A DNA stretch of 64,000 nt from Pedobacter kyonggii (GCF_004310665.1 NZ_SIXF01000017.1:57203-121202), one strand, 5' to 3'. Numbered from the stretch's first letter, positions 8,256 to 17,530 are shown. Translations and numbers: made by a program. The notes: a model not told the origin generated them from the sequence alone.

Positions 8256-11021
8256 TTATTGTTTTGTAGAAATAGGCGTAAATTTGGTTAAGTTGATACC
8301 TTCTACCGCTACTTTATATTCCTCAATACTTGGAATACGACCTAAAATAGCAGAAAGAACCACTACCGGTGTAGATGCCAACAAAGACTCTCCTTTTTTA
8401 CCATCTTTATCTTCCACCACGCGGCCCTGGAATAAACGGGTTGACGTAGCCATTACAGTATCGCCTTTGGCCGCTTTCTCCTGGTTACCCATACAAAGGT
8501 TACAACCCGGACGTTCCAGGTACATGATGTTCTCATATTCGGTACGCGCTGCGGCTTTAGGTAAAGCATCGCTGAACTCAAATCCAGAGTATTTTTGTAA
8601 GTATTCCCAATCGCCTTCTGCTTTCAACTCATCGATGATATTGTAAGTAGGGGCCGCAACTACCAATGGTGCTTTGAATTCTACTTTACCAGTTAGTGTC
8701 TCTACGTTTCTCAACATCTGAGAAACGATTTTCAAATCGTCTTTATGTACCATACAAGAACCTACGAAACCAAGATCTACTTTTTTATCGCCACCATAAA
8801 AAGTTAAGTCTCTGATGGTATCATGCGTATAACGTTTAGAAACATCTGCGTTGTTTACATCCGGATCGGCAATCATTGGCTCGTTGATGATATCAAGGTC
8901 AATAACTACTTCCGCATAGTATTTGGCATTATCATCTGGCATTAAAGCTGGCTTGATACCGGTTTTAATTTCTTCAATACGTTTGTTTGCTTTGTTGATC
9001 AATCCTTGTAAAACCTGGTTATGGTTGTCCATACCCTTGTCTATCATGATTTGAATACGGTTTTTAGCAATTTCTAACGATTGGATTAAAGTGTCATCTT
9101 GCGAAATACAGATAGATGCTTTTGCTTTCATCTCAGCTGTCCAGTCTGTAAAGGTAAAAGCCTGATCGGCTAATAAAGTACCAATATGTACCTCAATGAT
9201 ACGGCCCTGGAACACGTTTTCGCCATCAAACTGTTGCAACATTTGCAATTGTGTCGCATGAACTACATCACGGAAATCCATGTGTTCTTTCATTTGACCT
9301 TTGAATGTTACTTTTACCGATTCAGGAATTGGCATAGAAGCCTCACCAGTTGCGAGTGCCAATGCCACCGTACCAGAATCTGCACCGAAAGCTACACCTT
9401 TAGACATACGCGTGTGCGAATCACCACCGATGATAATTGCCCACTCATCAATAGTAATGTCGTTCAATACCTTGTGAATAACATCAGTCATTGAATGATA
9501 TTCGCCTTTAGGGTCGCGGGCAGTAATTACGCCGAAGTCATTCATGAACTTCATCAATTTCGGGATATTCGCCTGTGCTTTTTTGTCCCAAACAGATGCG
9601 GTATGACAACCTGATTGATAAGCGCCATCAACAATGGGAGAAATAACTGTAGCAGCCATCGCTTCTAATTCCTGAGCGGTCATCAAACCTGTTGTATCTT
9701 GAGAACCTACAATGTTTACTTCTACACGAACGTCAGAACCGGCATGTAAAACCTTGCCCTGTGTTAAACCTACTGCATTTCTATTAAAGATTTTTTCTAC
9801 AGCCGTTAAACCTTGACCTTCAACAGATACCTCTTTAGCAGGGGCGAATACTAACGAAGGTTCGATAGCTAAAGTTTTAGCTGCAAAAGTTTGGATTTTT
9901 TTACCAAAAACGATAGCGTAAGAACTACCAGCTTTGATAAATTCCATTTTTTGCGGTGTCAACGCTTTTGAAATGTCGATCAGTTCTTGATCTCCATTGT
10001 ATAATTTTTTAGTTTTTGTATTAATGGTAAGTACTGTACCAGTTTCTATAGAATAAACCTGCTCTAAAACCGGCTCGTCATTTTCGTTACGTATAACATT
10101 GCCATTTTCATCTGTTTTCTTTACCCAGTTTTTAAGGTCGATACCAATACCGCCTGTTACATCAACTGTTGTTAAGAAAATTGGAGAAATGCCGTTGGTA
10201 CCACCTACAATTGGAGCTATGTTCACAAATGGGATATAAGGGCTAGATTTTTTACCCGTCCAAAGTGCAACATTGTTTACACCCGACATACGTGAAGAAC
10301 CGACACCCATGGTGCCTTTTTCAGCTACCAACATTACACTTTTATCAGGGTGTTGCGCTTGCAATGCTTTAATTTCCTCCTGAGCTTCTGGTGTAATCAT
10401 ACATTTGCCATGCAATTCGCGATCTGAACGAGAGTGTGCCTGGTTACCTGGAGACAATAAATCTGTAGAAATATCGCCAATACCAGCGATAAAAGTTACC
10501 ACTTTAATTTCTTCAGGTACTTCAGGAAGGTTAGTAAAGAATTCAGCCCTGGCATAACTTTCTAAAATTTCCCTAGCAATGGCATTGCCATTGTTGTAAG
10601 CTTCTTTTAAACGATCGGTATCTGCATCGTAAAGGAAAACCTGTGTTTTAAGTACATCTGCAGCTTTATGGGCTTTATCACCATTATCGGCCAGCGCAAT
10701 GTCTAACAACACTTTGATGGAAGATCCGCCCTTCATGTGCGATAACAATTCGAAAGCAAAATCAGGTGTGATTTCTGCAACGATAGTTCCGCCTAAAATA
10801 ATTTCTTTTAAAAACTCTGCTTTTACACCAGCAGCTCCGGTAGTACCCGGCAAGGTGTTGTATATGAAAAAGTTAACAGCATCTGCCCTGTTAAAATTAT
10901 TTACATTTTTGATTTGATCGATGATTTCACTCAGTAATTCTGCTCCATCAATAGGTTTAGGGTGAAGACCTTGAGCTTTTCTGTCTTCAATCTCCTGGAT
11001 ATAATCGTTATAAATACTCAT
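8256..11021 (-). CDS. acnB: bifunctional aconitate hydratase 2 / 2-methylisocitrate dehydratase
   Basis: About 921 residues from the chosen start at 11021 (MSIYNDYIQEIEDR, the usual AcnB N-terminus); an in-frame ATG at 11072 would add 17 unlikely residues. The order is the AcnB HEAT-like N-terminal domain, the swivel domain placed early (the AcnB arrangement, with TMGVGSSRMSG), then the catalytic part. [4Fe-4S] cysteines are in LGFVGSCMVHKDD and in PGCNLCMGNQ near the C-terminus. It catalyses citrate/isocitrate interconversion and may act in the methylcitrate cycle. With acnA next door, the organism carries two unrelated-length aconitases side by side. Confidence 0.96.
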   Translation of the reverse strand: MSIYNDYIQEIEDRKAQGLHPKPIDGAELLSEIIDQIKNVNNFNRADAVNFFIYNTLPGTTGAAGVKAEFLKEIILGGTIVAEITPDFAFELLSHMKGGSSIKVLLDIALADNGDKAHKAADVLKTQVFLYDADTDRLKEAYNNGNAIAREILESYARAEFFTNLPEVPEEIKVVTFIAGIGDISTDLLSPGNQAHSRSDRELHGKCMITPEAQEEIKALQAQHPDKSVMLVAEKGTMGVGSSRMSGVNNVALWTGKKSSPYIPFVNIAPIVGGTNGISPIFLTTVDVTGGIGIDLKNWVKKTDENGNVIRNENDEPVLEQVYSIETGTVLTINTKTKKLYNGDQELIDISKALTPQKMEFIKAGSSYAIVFGKKIQTFAAKTLAIEPSLVFAPAKEVSVEGQGLTAVEKIFNRNAVGLTQGKVLHAGSDVRVEVNIVGSQDTTGLMTAQELEAMAATVISPIVDGAYQSGCHTASVWDKKAQANIPKLMKFMNDFGVITARDPKGEYHSMTDVIHKVLNDITIDEWAIIIGGDSHTRMSKGVAFGADSGTVALALATGEASMPIPESVKVTFKGQMKEHMDFRDVVHATQLQMLQQFDGENVFQGRIIEVHIGTLLADQAFTFTDWTAEMKAKASICISQDDTLIQSLEIAKNRIQIMIDKGMDNHNQVLQGLINKANKRIEEIKTGIKPALMPDDNAKYYAEVVIDLDIINEPMIADPDVNNADVSKRYTHDTIRDLTFYGGDKKVDLGFVGSCMVHKDDLKIVSQMLRNVETLTGKVEFKAPLVVAAPTYNIIDELKAEGDWEYLQKYSGFEFSDALPKAAARTEYENIMYLERPGCNLCMGNQEKAAKGDTVMATSTRLFQGRVVEDKDGKKGESLLASTPVVVLSAILGRIPSIEEYKVAVEGINLTKFTPISTKQ

Positions 11022-11150
11022 CTTAGCTATTTTATTCTTTTTGTAAGATTGTGCAACAAAATGTACACCCACTTTTTACAAAAAAGAATACTGTTTTTGT
11101 ATATTAATTTGCATTTACTGAGCCTATAGGGCCCAATTTTTTGGTTAAAA

Positions 11151-11182
11151 CAAAAATAGCAAAAAACAACCCTTAAATGCAA
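11151..11182 (-). promoter_or_regulatory. acnB: candidate Bacteroidota-type promoter for acnB
   Basis: On the minus strand, TTG (11182-11180), 21 bases, then TATTTTTG (11158-11151), matching the TTTG / TAnnTTTG consensus of the group's housekeeping sigma factor. It would give a leader of about 120 bases. Confidence 0.4.
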
Positions 11183-11351
11183 TTTAGGCAGGCGATTAAA
11201 CAATTTGGAATTATTCTAAACAACGAAAAAAGATGTAAATTAAAGGTCATAAAAACACACGAATCATGGCTGGGTTTATACACTTAGTAAGTGTTTTTTT
11301 GGTGCTTGTTATAGCTTAAATCTCCATTCTTATCATCTTTAATATTATAAT

Positions 11352-11530
11352 CGTCACCCTGAATTCATTTCAGGGCCTATCTAACAGGAAAGATGAGGTT
11401 GTCTCATAAATATAGAATTGTCATCCTGTCCAAAGGACTCCTATGGAGATCCTGTCGAAGGACCTGTTTAAATATATCGAAAAGGCGTTTCGACAAGCTC
11501 AACGTGACAAATTCTAATTGAATTACAAAT
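11352..11530. repeat. mosaic of REP-like fragments in the acnB-deacetylase spacer
   Basis: The spacer 11073-11779 has no plausible gene. From 11352 it holds CGTCACCCTGAATTCATTTCAGGG (split here as a short hairpin), then GGTTGTCTCATAAAT at 11397-11411, which matches the ends of the MITE-like element at 48929-49200, then a hairpin-rich stretch with GTCATCCTGTCC...GGATCCTGTCGAAGG and TTTCGACAAGCTCAACGTGACA. The rest, 11531-11779, is AT-rich and shows nothing I can name. Confidence 0.55.
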
Positions 11531-11779
11531 ATGATGCAGCCTGATGACGACCGCGTTAAGAAAAGAGGCTAAAAACTGGTCGCTATAAAATTAATCGGGG
11601 TTGTTGTTAGTTAGGTGAAAAGTAGTTGTACTCCATAGAATCTTAACACCTGTATTAACCGTTCGTTATCGGACAGATTTGTGCGATTTTGAACAGTTAT
11701 TTATTTTATATATAGTTAATTTATTGATATTCAGTTTGTTGATGTGTATTCGTCGCCTTGGCATAAGATTAGCTTAAGG

Positions 11780-12457
11780 CTAAAGCGTTGAAAATGTAAA
11801 ACCTTTTTCAGTAAAATAAGCCAATACTTTGGGAAGTGCGTAAGATAAACGGTCGAATGCTTTTAAACTATCATGAAATACAATTATAGAACCATTTTCG
11901 GTATGTTTAATCACATTTTGATAACATTTTTCGGGCGACAGCTTAGTGTCGAAATCGCCGCTGAGTACATCCCACATTACGATGTTCAGTCCTGAGTCGA
12001 TAGTCTTTAGTCCTAAGTCAGATTGTTGATTTTGGAATATGGACTTTGGACTTCGGACTACGGACTTCAGACTTTTAATCTGGCTCTTCCTAATCCTTCC
12101 ATAAGGTGGACGAAATAGATTTGTTTGTGTAAGTTCCTGGCATTTTAGTGTATTTTGAAGGTAGATTTCATTATCGGTTTTCCAGCCTTTTAAATGATTG
12201 AAAGTATGGTTGCCAATGGCATGTCCGTCGTTTTTTACACGTTCAAAAACTTCGGGGTGTTTTACAATATTATCGCCGATGCAAAAAAATGTAGCTTTAG
12301 CATTAAAGACTTTTAAAGTTTTTAATACAAAATCTGTAACATTGGGTATGGGTCCATCGTCAAAGGTCAAATAAATAACTTTTTCGGTGCGGGATTTATT
12401 CCATAATAGTGATGGATAATACCATTTTAGCAGAAGCGGTGATTTGATCAGGTACAT
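11780..12457 (-). CDS. polysaccharide deacetylase (NodB homology) with an in-frame repeat insertion
   Basis: 225 residues. NodB motifs are present in order: TFDDGP (31-36, catalytic base and metal Asp), the metal-binding GNHTFNH (H84, H88), FRPPYGR (115-121), WDV, and the late IVFHDS. Carbohydrate esterase family 4 proteins remove acetyl groups from chitin, peptidoglycan or similar sugars. No signal peptide is clear; the N-terminus has a hydrophobic KSPLLLKWYY segment. Residues about 129-156 (KSLKSVVRSPKS... to ...LKTIDSG) are low-complexity, interrupt the link between the RPPYG and MWDV motifs, and are encoded by a GGACTT-type intergenic repeat. The fold probably tolerates this loop, but activity is uncertain. 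Confidence 0.88.
   Translation of the reverse strand: MYLIKSPLLLKWYYPSLLWNKSRTEKVIYLTFDDGPIPNVTDFVLKTLKVFNAKATFFCIGDNIVKHPEVFERVKNDGHAIGNHTFNHLKGWKTDNEIYLQNTLKCQELTQTNLFRPPYGRIRKSQIKSLKSVVRSPKSIFQNQQSDLGLKTIDSGLNIVMWDVLSGDFDTKLSPEKCYQNVIKHTENGSIIVFHDSLKAFDRLSYALPKVLAYFTEKGFTFSTL
11990..12073. repeat. GGACTT-type repeat inserted in frame within the deacetylase gene
   Basis: The plus strand reads GTCCTGAGTCGATAGTC, TTTAGTCCTAAGTCAG and then GGACTTTGGACTTCGGACTA and CGGACTTCAGACTT. This is the same type of sequence as the intergenic copy at 5745-5779. Its length is close to a multiple of three, so the reading frame survives. Confidence 0.6.
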
Positions 12458-12531
12458 TTTAGCTACAAAGTTACTAAATGCCTGTACAGATTGAAATTAT
12501 TAAAGTTGTTTATATAGATTTGAAACAAATT

Positions 12532-13881
12532 ATGAAGATGTTTACCAAGAATAAGTTAATTACCGGATCTGCGTTATTAGTAGCATTAAGTTTTAGTCAG
12601 AAAATTAAAGCTCAAGAAGTTATCAGTATTCAACAGGCAGTTGAAAACACATTAAAAAACAATTTAAATATTAAACAAGCCGCTTTTAGTGCTTCTTTAA
12701 GTGAAGAAACTGTTCGTCAATCTAAAAATGCACTCTTACCTACCTTAAATGGTACCATTAACCAGTCGATGCAATGGGGTAGAAGTCAACAGGTATCAGG
12801 TTTATTCGAAAATACTCAAAATTATAATTTAAGTCCAAACGTAAGTACGAATGTTTCGCTTTTTGAAGGCGGTACTAAACTGAACCAGATCAGACAAAAC
12901 AAAATTTTACTTGCCGCCAACGAAACCAATGTAGAAAAGGTAAAGAACGATTTGATTCTTCAGGTGGTTACAGCTTATCTTCAGGTTTTAAACAATGAAG
13001 ATCAGGTAAAGGCTACAAAGCAACAATTGGATGTGGCCAATTCTACTTTAAAAAGGGAGCAAGCGCTTTTAGATGTTGGAAATAAAACCTTGGCTGATAT
13101 TTCTCAGGCAAAGTCGCAGGCAGCCACAGCAGAGCTTAATTTAACGAATGCTCAAAACCAGCTAACCATATCTTACTTAACTCTAGGCCAATTGATGGAG
13201 ATTCAACCTCCAATGACTTTTAAGGTTCAGCCTCCTTTAGTTAATGAAATGGGTAATATTCAAACCACTTATGTACCTACTGATATCTATAATCAGGCTT
13301 TAGCCACATTCCCTGATATTAAATTAGCGGAATTAAACAGTAAAGCAGCCGAAAAAGGTATTGCTGTAGCTAAGGGTGGATTCTTTCCCCAGATTAGTTT
13401 AGGTGCTGGTTTAGGATCGGCTTATTACTACCAGTTTAATTCGAGTTTTCCGATGTCGAAATTCACCAATCAATTATCTGATAACTTTGGTCAGTATGTG
13501 AGTATGGGAATTTCCATTCCTATTTTTAATGGTTTTACAACAAGATCATCGGTAAGGAAAGCGAAAATTAACTGGATGCAGCGCAAAACTGATGAACAGC
13601 TATCAAAAAACAATTTGATCAAGGTAATCAATCAGGCAGTTGCCGATCTTAGTGCAGCACAAAGTAGATACTCTTCTACCCAAAATGCTTTTCAGGCGCA
13701 GAAAGATGCTTTTTATGTAATCGATCAACGTTATAATGTAGGTTTGGTAAACTCGTTAGATTATAGCACGGCCCAAACCAATAGAAATAAAGCAGAGATA
13801 GATTTTATCTTAGCAAAATACGATTTACTGTTCAGGGCAAAAGTAATTGATTACTATTTAGGCAAACAAATTACTTTCTAA
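12532..13881 (+). CDS. TolC-family outer membrane efflux protein
   Basis: Start taken at 12532 (MKMFTKNKLITGSALLVALSFS..AQ gives a signal peptide ending at KAQ); the frame reaches back to 12478, which would put an unlikely extension before the signal. About 450 residues with two repeats of long coiled-coil helices rich in Ala, Gln and Asn (for example KATKQQLDVANSTLKREQALLD) and strands with aromatic ends (VSMGISIPIFNGF), the TolC layout. It should form the outer-membrane channel of a tripartite pump. The periplasmic adaptor gene follows after 93 bases. Confidence 0.9.
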   Translation: MKMFTKNKLITGSALLVALSFSQKIKAQEVISIQQAVENTLKNNLNIKQAAFSASLSEETVRQSKNALLPTLNGTINQSMQWGRSQQVSGLFENTQNYNLSPNVSTNVSLFEGGTKLNQIRQNKILLAANETNVEKVKNDLILQVVTAYLQVLNNEDQVKATKQQLDVANSTLKREQALLDVGNKTLADISQAKSQAATAELNLTNAQNQLTISYLTLGQLMEIQPPMTFKVQPPLVNEMGNIQTTYVPTDIYNQALATFPDIKLAELNSKAAEKGIAVAKGGFFPQISLGAGLGSAYYYQFNSSFPMSKFTNQLSDNFGQYVSMGISIPIFNGFTTRSSVRKAKINWMQRKTDEQLSKNNLIKVINQAVADLSAAQSRYSSTQNAFQAQKDAFYVIDQRYNVGLVNSLDYSTAQTNRNKAEIDFILAKYDLLFRAKVIDYYLGKQITF

Positions 13882-13974
13882 ACTTAAAATATTGGAAGAA
13901 TAGGGTGCAACTTTAAAACGTTTCAACCTTACAACATGATAACTTTAATACAAACAAACGAAATACAATAAATT

Positions 13975-15315
13975 ATGAAACTGAAGCATATTATTATTAC
14001 CGTAGTTGCTATTGTAGCCCTTCTAGTGATATTAAAACTGGCCGGAGTTATAGGTGGTAATAAGACCGAAAAAGTAACTACAGAAAAAGCATCAGATAAA
14101 ACTGTTGTAGAAACAGTAACAGCAAGTGGTAAAATACAGCCAGAAACAGAAGTTAAATTAAGCTCTGAGGTATCGGGAGAGGTGGTAGAATTAAAAGTAA
14201 AAGAAGGAGATATTGTTAAAGCAGGCCAATTGCTTTGTAAAGTACGTCCGGATGTTTTGCAGTCGGGCTATGAAAGAACAGTTGCTACCTTTAATGCGCA
14301 AAGGGCTAGTGTGGCTGCAGCGCAACAGCAATTGATACAAAACCAGGCTAACTTTGTAAATGCAGAAGCAACTTACAAACGTAATGTAGAGCTTTTTAAT
14401 AAAAAGGTAATTTCTGCATCAGAATTCGATGCTGCCAAGGCGGCTTATCTAACTGCTAAAGCAAATTTGGCCAGTGCAAAAGAAAATGTAACAGGTGCTA
14501 AATTTACTTTAGAGCAAACAGGGGCAAATGTTAAAGAAGCAGGCGCAAACTTAGCTAAAACAACAATTTATGCTCCGGTTGATGGTGTGGTTTCAAAATT
14601 GTCAATCGAATTGGGCGATCGTATTTTAGGAACTTCGCAAATGGCAGGTACAGAAATTATGCGTATCTCTAACCTATCATCAATGGAAGTTAATGTTGAT
14701 GTTAACGAAAACGACATTACCCGTGTTAAAGTTGGCGATAAAGCTTCGATTGAGGTTGATGCTTTCTCAGATAAAAAATTTAGAGGTGTAGTAACCGAAA
14801 TTGCAAGTTCATCAACAGCTGTTGGTACTGCGGTATCTACTTCGGTAGATCAGGTAACCAATTTCTCTGTAAAAATTAGAATTACTGAAGAACTGGCGGG
14901 TAAACAACAATCTATTTTCCGCCCGGGCATGTCGGCCACAGTTGATATCGAAAGCGAATCGTTAACAGGTTTAGCTATTCCAATTCAGGCTGTATTTACC
15001 GATAGCGGTAAATCTGGCGATGCTGGTCAAAACCAGGGTAACCAGGAAAACACCGATAAGCAGAAATCTAAGTTAACAGATAAAAAAGTAAAGCAATATA
15101 TTTATGCTTACGATGCTAAAACTAAAAAGGTTAAAAAGACAGAGGTAACCACAGGGATCCAAAATGACCAGTTTATTATCGTGAAATCTGGTGTTAAAAC
15201 TGGTCAGGAAATTGTTACCGGTCCTTATTCTGCCATCCAAAACAAATTAAAAGACGGAATGATTGTAGAAAAAACATCTAAAGACCAATTGTTTAGCAAA
15301 GACGCTAAGAAGTAG
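13975..15315 (+). CDS. HlyD/MacA-like periplasmic adaptor protein
   Basis: 446 residues. An N-terminal membrane anchor (IIITVVAIVALLVILKLAGVIG) is followed by a biotinyl-lipoyl half (ASGKIQPETEVKLSSEVSGEVVEL), a long alanine-rich hairpin (about 90-190), the second lipoyl half (TIYAPVDGVVSKLSIELGD), and beta-barrel and membrane-proximal domains. This is the membrane-fusion protein of an efflux pump, closest in layout to MacA. The last 100 residues include a Gln/Asn/Lys-rich insert. MacA-type adaptors usually have an ABC permease beside them; none follows here, so the pump partner must be encoded elsewhere. Confidence 0.88.
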   Translation: MKLKHIIITVVAIVALLVILKLAGVIGGNKTEKVTTEKASDKTVVETVTASGKIQPETEVKLSSEVSGEVVELKVKEGDIVKAGQLLCKVRPDVLQSGYERTVATFNAQRASVAAAQQQLIQNQANFVNAEATYKRNVELFNKKVISASEFDAAKAAYLTAKANLASAKENVTGAKFTLEQTGANVKEAGANLAKTTIYAPVDGVVSKLSIELGDRILGTSQMAGTEIMRISNLSSMEVNVDVNENDITRVKVGDKASIEVDAFSDKKFRGVVTEIASSSTAVGTAVSTSVDQVTNFSVKIRITEELAGKQQSIFRPGMSATVDIESESLTGLAIPIQAVFTDSGKSGDAGQNQGNQENTDKQKSKLTDKKVKQYIYAYDAKTKKVKKTEVTTGIQNDQFIIVKSGVKTGQEIVTGPYSAIQNKLKDGMIVEKTSKDQLFSKDAKK

Positions 15316-15366
15316 TTTATAATTAATAGCAAGAAATAGTAACTTGCGTTGTTTAAGGTGTATTCC

Positions 15367-15478
15367 TAAAAGTTTAGGGTGTAAGGTTTAAGGTTGAGGG
15401 CAATTGGTCCTAGCTTTACACCTTACACCTTTTGCCTTAAGCCTTTAAAAGGCTTTACACCTTTTACCTTAAACATTT
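15367..15478. repeat. TTACACCTT/AAGGTGTAA dispersed repeat upstream of gpsA
   Basis: The segment contains AGGGTGTAAGGTTTAAGG and, facing it, TTTACACCTTACACCTTTTG and GCTTTACACCTTTTACC. The facing arms can fold into an imperfect hairpin. Related TTACC/CCTTAAGCCTT runs occur at 21675-21715 and 30850-30895. Confidence 0.5.
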
Positions 15479-15487
15479 TTTATAAAC

Positions 15488-16489
15488 ATGGTACCTAAAA
15501 TAGCAATGATTGGGGGCGGGAGCTGGGCTACTGCCATTGTTAAAATGCTTGCAGATAATTTATCTGAAAAGGAAATTTTTTGGTGGATGCGCAATGAGGC
15601 AGCCATAGCGCACATTAAAAAATTTAAGCATAACCCCAATTATATTAGTTCTGTTGAGATTAAACTTACTCAGGAAGATCATATCTCTTCAGATATCAAC
15701 TCCATAATAAAATCTGCCGAATTTGTAATTCTAAACGTTCCGGCAGCATTTTTAAAAGACACTTTAACTTCCATCAGTGCCGAAGATTTAAAGGGCAAAA
15801 AAATTATTTCAGCCATAAAAGGCATAGTACCCAAAGATAATCTGATTATTGGCGAATTTTTGCACGAAAATTATAATATCCCATACGATGATATTTTAGT
15901 GGTTAGCGGACCATGCCATGCCGAAGAAGTAGCTTTAGAAAAATTATCATACCTAACCATAGCCTGTACCGATGTAGAAAAGGCATCAACTTTTGCTTCA
16001 TTTTTAAATACTCGTTACATTAAAACAAACGTATCAGACGATATTTTCGGGACGGAATATGCTGCGGTTTTAAAAAATATTTATGCCGTAGCCAGTGGTA
16101 TTTGTCATGGCATAGGTTATGGCGATAACTTTCAGGCAGTGTTGATCAGCAATGCCATCCGTGAGATTAAACGTTTCGTCGATGCCGTTCACCCCATCAA
16201 CAGGGATATTATGGAGTCGGCGTATCTTGGCGATTTGTTGGTTACTGCCTATTCGCAGTTCAGCCGCAACCGTACGTTTGGTAACATGGTAGGGAAAGGT
16301 TATACCGTAAAATCGGCTCAATTGGAGATGAATATGGTGGCCGAAGGTTATTATGCGGTTAAGTGTATGCACATTAAAAATCAGGCGTATAATGTAGATA
16401 TGCCAATTTGCAAGGCGGTGCACAGTATTATTTACGAAAACCGTTCGCCACATATCGAAATGAAATTACTGGCCGAGAAATTAAATTAA
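15488..16489 (+). CDS. gpsA: NAD(P)-dependent glycerol-3-phosphate dehydrogenase
   Basis: 333 residues. Rossmann motif IGGGSWATAIVKML at the N-terminus, the KGI segment (AIKGIVPKD), VSGPCHAEEV, the catalytic lysine in EYAAVLKNIYAVASGI, and GDLLVTAYSQFSRNRTFG. It reduces dihydroxyacetone phosphate to glycerol-3-phosphate for phospholipid synthesis in the cytoplasm. It stands apart from the efflux genes, separated by a repeat-bearing 172-base gap. Confidence 0.96.
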   Translation: MVPKIAMIGGGSWATAIVKMLADNLSEKEIFWWMRNEAAIAHIKKFKHNPNYISSVEIKLTQEDHISSDINSIIKSAEFVILNVPAAFLKDTLTSISAEDLKGKKIISAIKGIVPKDNLIIGEFLHENYNIPYDDILVVSGPCHAEEVALEKLSYLTIACTDVEKASTFASFLNTRYIKTNVSDDIFGTEYAAVLKNIYAVASGICHGIGYGDNFQAVLISNAIREIKRFVDAVHPINRDIMESAYLGDLLVTAYSQFSRNRTFGNMVGKGYTVKSAQLEMNMVAEGYYAVKCMHIKNQAYNVDMPICKAVHSIIYENRSPHIEMKLLAEKLN

Positions 16490-16546
16490 GACATTATCAA
16501 TAAGCAACATAAAATATTGCTAGGAACTAAATAGGCGTTTGTATTT

Positions 16547-16672
16547 TCTTGTAGTCCCAATTGTTCAGGCCCCGGGGCGAAGCGGCCCCTGAAGCACAGC
16601 GAAAGGATACAGCGAAGAACGGGAACAGACTCTAATAGCTGCTGTGACCATGCGCTCCAAAAAAACAATTTA
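16547..16672 (-). repeat. dispersed intergenic repeat, copy C (opposite orientation)
   Basis: Contains AGCACAGCGAAAGGATACAGCGAAGAACGGGAACAGAC in two readable parts (GCGAAAGGATACAGCGAAG, then AACGGGAACAGAC), the reverse complement of the middle of copies A and B near 4 kb. GTGACCATGCGCTCCAAAAA follows. The spacer 16490-17111 contains this copy and copy D and nothing that looks like a gene. Confidence 0.75.
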
Positions 16673-16875
16673 AACCTTTTGTAAAGCAGGTTTAGTGCTT
16701 TTAGATCAGGGTAGTCCTTCTTTTCGCTATTATCTTTTTGCGATCGTGAGTCGGTCTATTTTTGGCGGTGCAACAAAAAGGATAACCGCTTCAATAAGGT
16801 TTATTGAACGAAGGGCTGTGCAAGAAATAAAAATGAATTCTTAAGGAAGAAGTAGGTAGGTGTTTTATATTTCTT

Positions 16876-17000
16876 TCAGTGCCAATTGTTCAGCCCCGGG
16901 CGAAGCAACATCCCTGGGCGCGCAGCGAAAGGATACAGCGAAGAACGGGAACAGACTTTAATCGTTGCTTCGAACATTGTGCTCCAAAAATGATTTATTT
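16876..17000 (-). repeat. dispersed intergenic repeat, copy D
   Basis: Fourth member: GCAGCGAAAGGATACAGCG, AAGAACGGGAACAGAC, then ATTGTGCTCCAAAAATGATTT, closely matching copy C 330 bases upstream in the same orientation. As at 4 kb, the copies come as a direct pair. A fragment of another common repeat (TTAGCCACGGAAACAGGG) follows at about 17022-17040. Confidence 0.75.
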
Positions 17001-17111
17001 TTTATCTTAATTATGCTTATGCTTAGCCACGGAAACAGGGTTTATTAATAATATCTACGATAAAACAAAAGCAGCGATCAACTGTTATCACTTAAATAAA
17101 ATATAGCTGTC

Positions 17112-17456
17112 ATGAAAAGAAAATTAGTAATGGGTTTATTAACGCTGGCCTTATTTGGAGGTGCAGCCTTAACCGTAAATGCTCAAGAAAAGAAAAAAAC
17201 TGAAGTAGGTAAAGCATTAGATCAAACCGGTAAAGCAATTGGTAAAGGTGCTAAATCTGTAGGTAATAAAACTGCCGAAGTAGCGGTAAAAGGGGGTTCT
17301 AAGGTTGCTGATAAGACCTGGAAAGGTAAAATGGCACCAGATGGTTCTAACGTTTATATCAATGCAAAAAATGAAAAATATTATGTAAACTCGAAAGGTG
17401 CTAAAATTTGGTTAAAACCTAGTCAGATTAAAAACAGACCTGAGCCTAAAAAATAA
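17112..17456 (+). CDS. small exported Lys/Gly-rich protein
   Basis: 114 residues with a signal peptide (MKRKLVMGLLTLALFGGAAL..NAQ). The mature part has Ala/Gly/Lys-rich stretches with a helical periodicity (KALDQTGKAIGKGAKSVGNK, KGGSKVADKTWKGK) and then a short module, GSNVYINAKNEKYYVNSKGAK, which looks like a small surface or wall-associated domain. I do not recognise the family. It is monocistronic, followed by a strong terminator. Confidence 0.65.
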   Translation: MKRKLVMGLLTLALFGGAALTVNAQEKKKTEVGKALDQTGKAIGKGAKSVGNKTAEVAVKGGSKVADKTWKGKMAPDGSNVYINAKNEKYYVNSKGAKIWLKPSQIKNRPEPKK

Positions 17457-17462
17457 CAACAT

Positions 17463-17498
17463 AAAAAATCCCGTTGAGATATCAGCGGGATTTTTTAT
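17463..17498. terminator. bidirectional rho-independent terminator
   Basis: AAAAAATCCCG / CGGGATTTTTT around TTGAGATATCAG, between the convergent ends of the exported protein gene and the lipoprotein gene. Confidence 0.8.
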
Positions 17499-17530
17499 GC
17501 ACTTAGGTTGAATTAAAAGGCACAATCCTT

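Noticed and set aside
12515-12522. TAGATTTG as a tolC promoter
   Set aside because: It matches the consensus, with a TTG 21 bases upstream, but would start RNA within a few bases of the chosen start codon.
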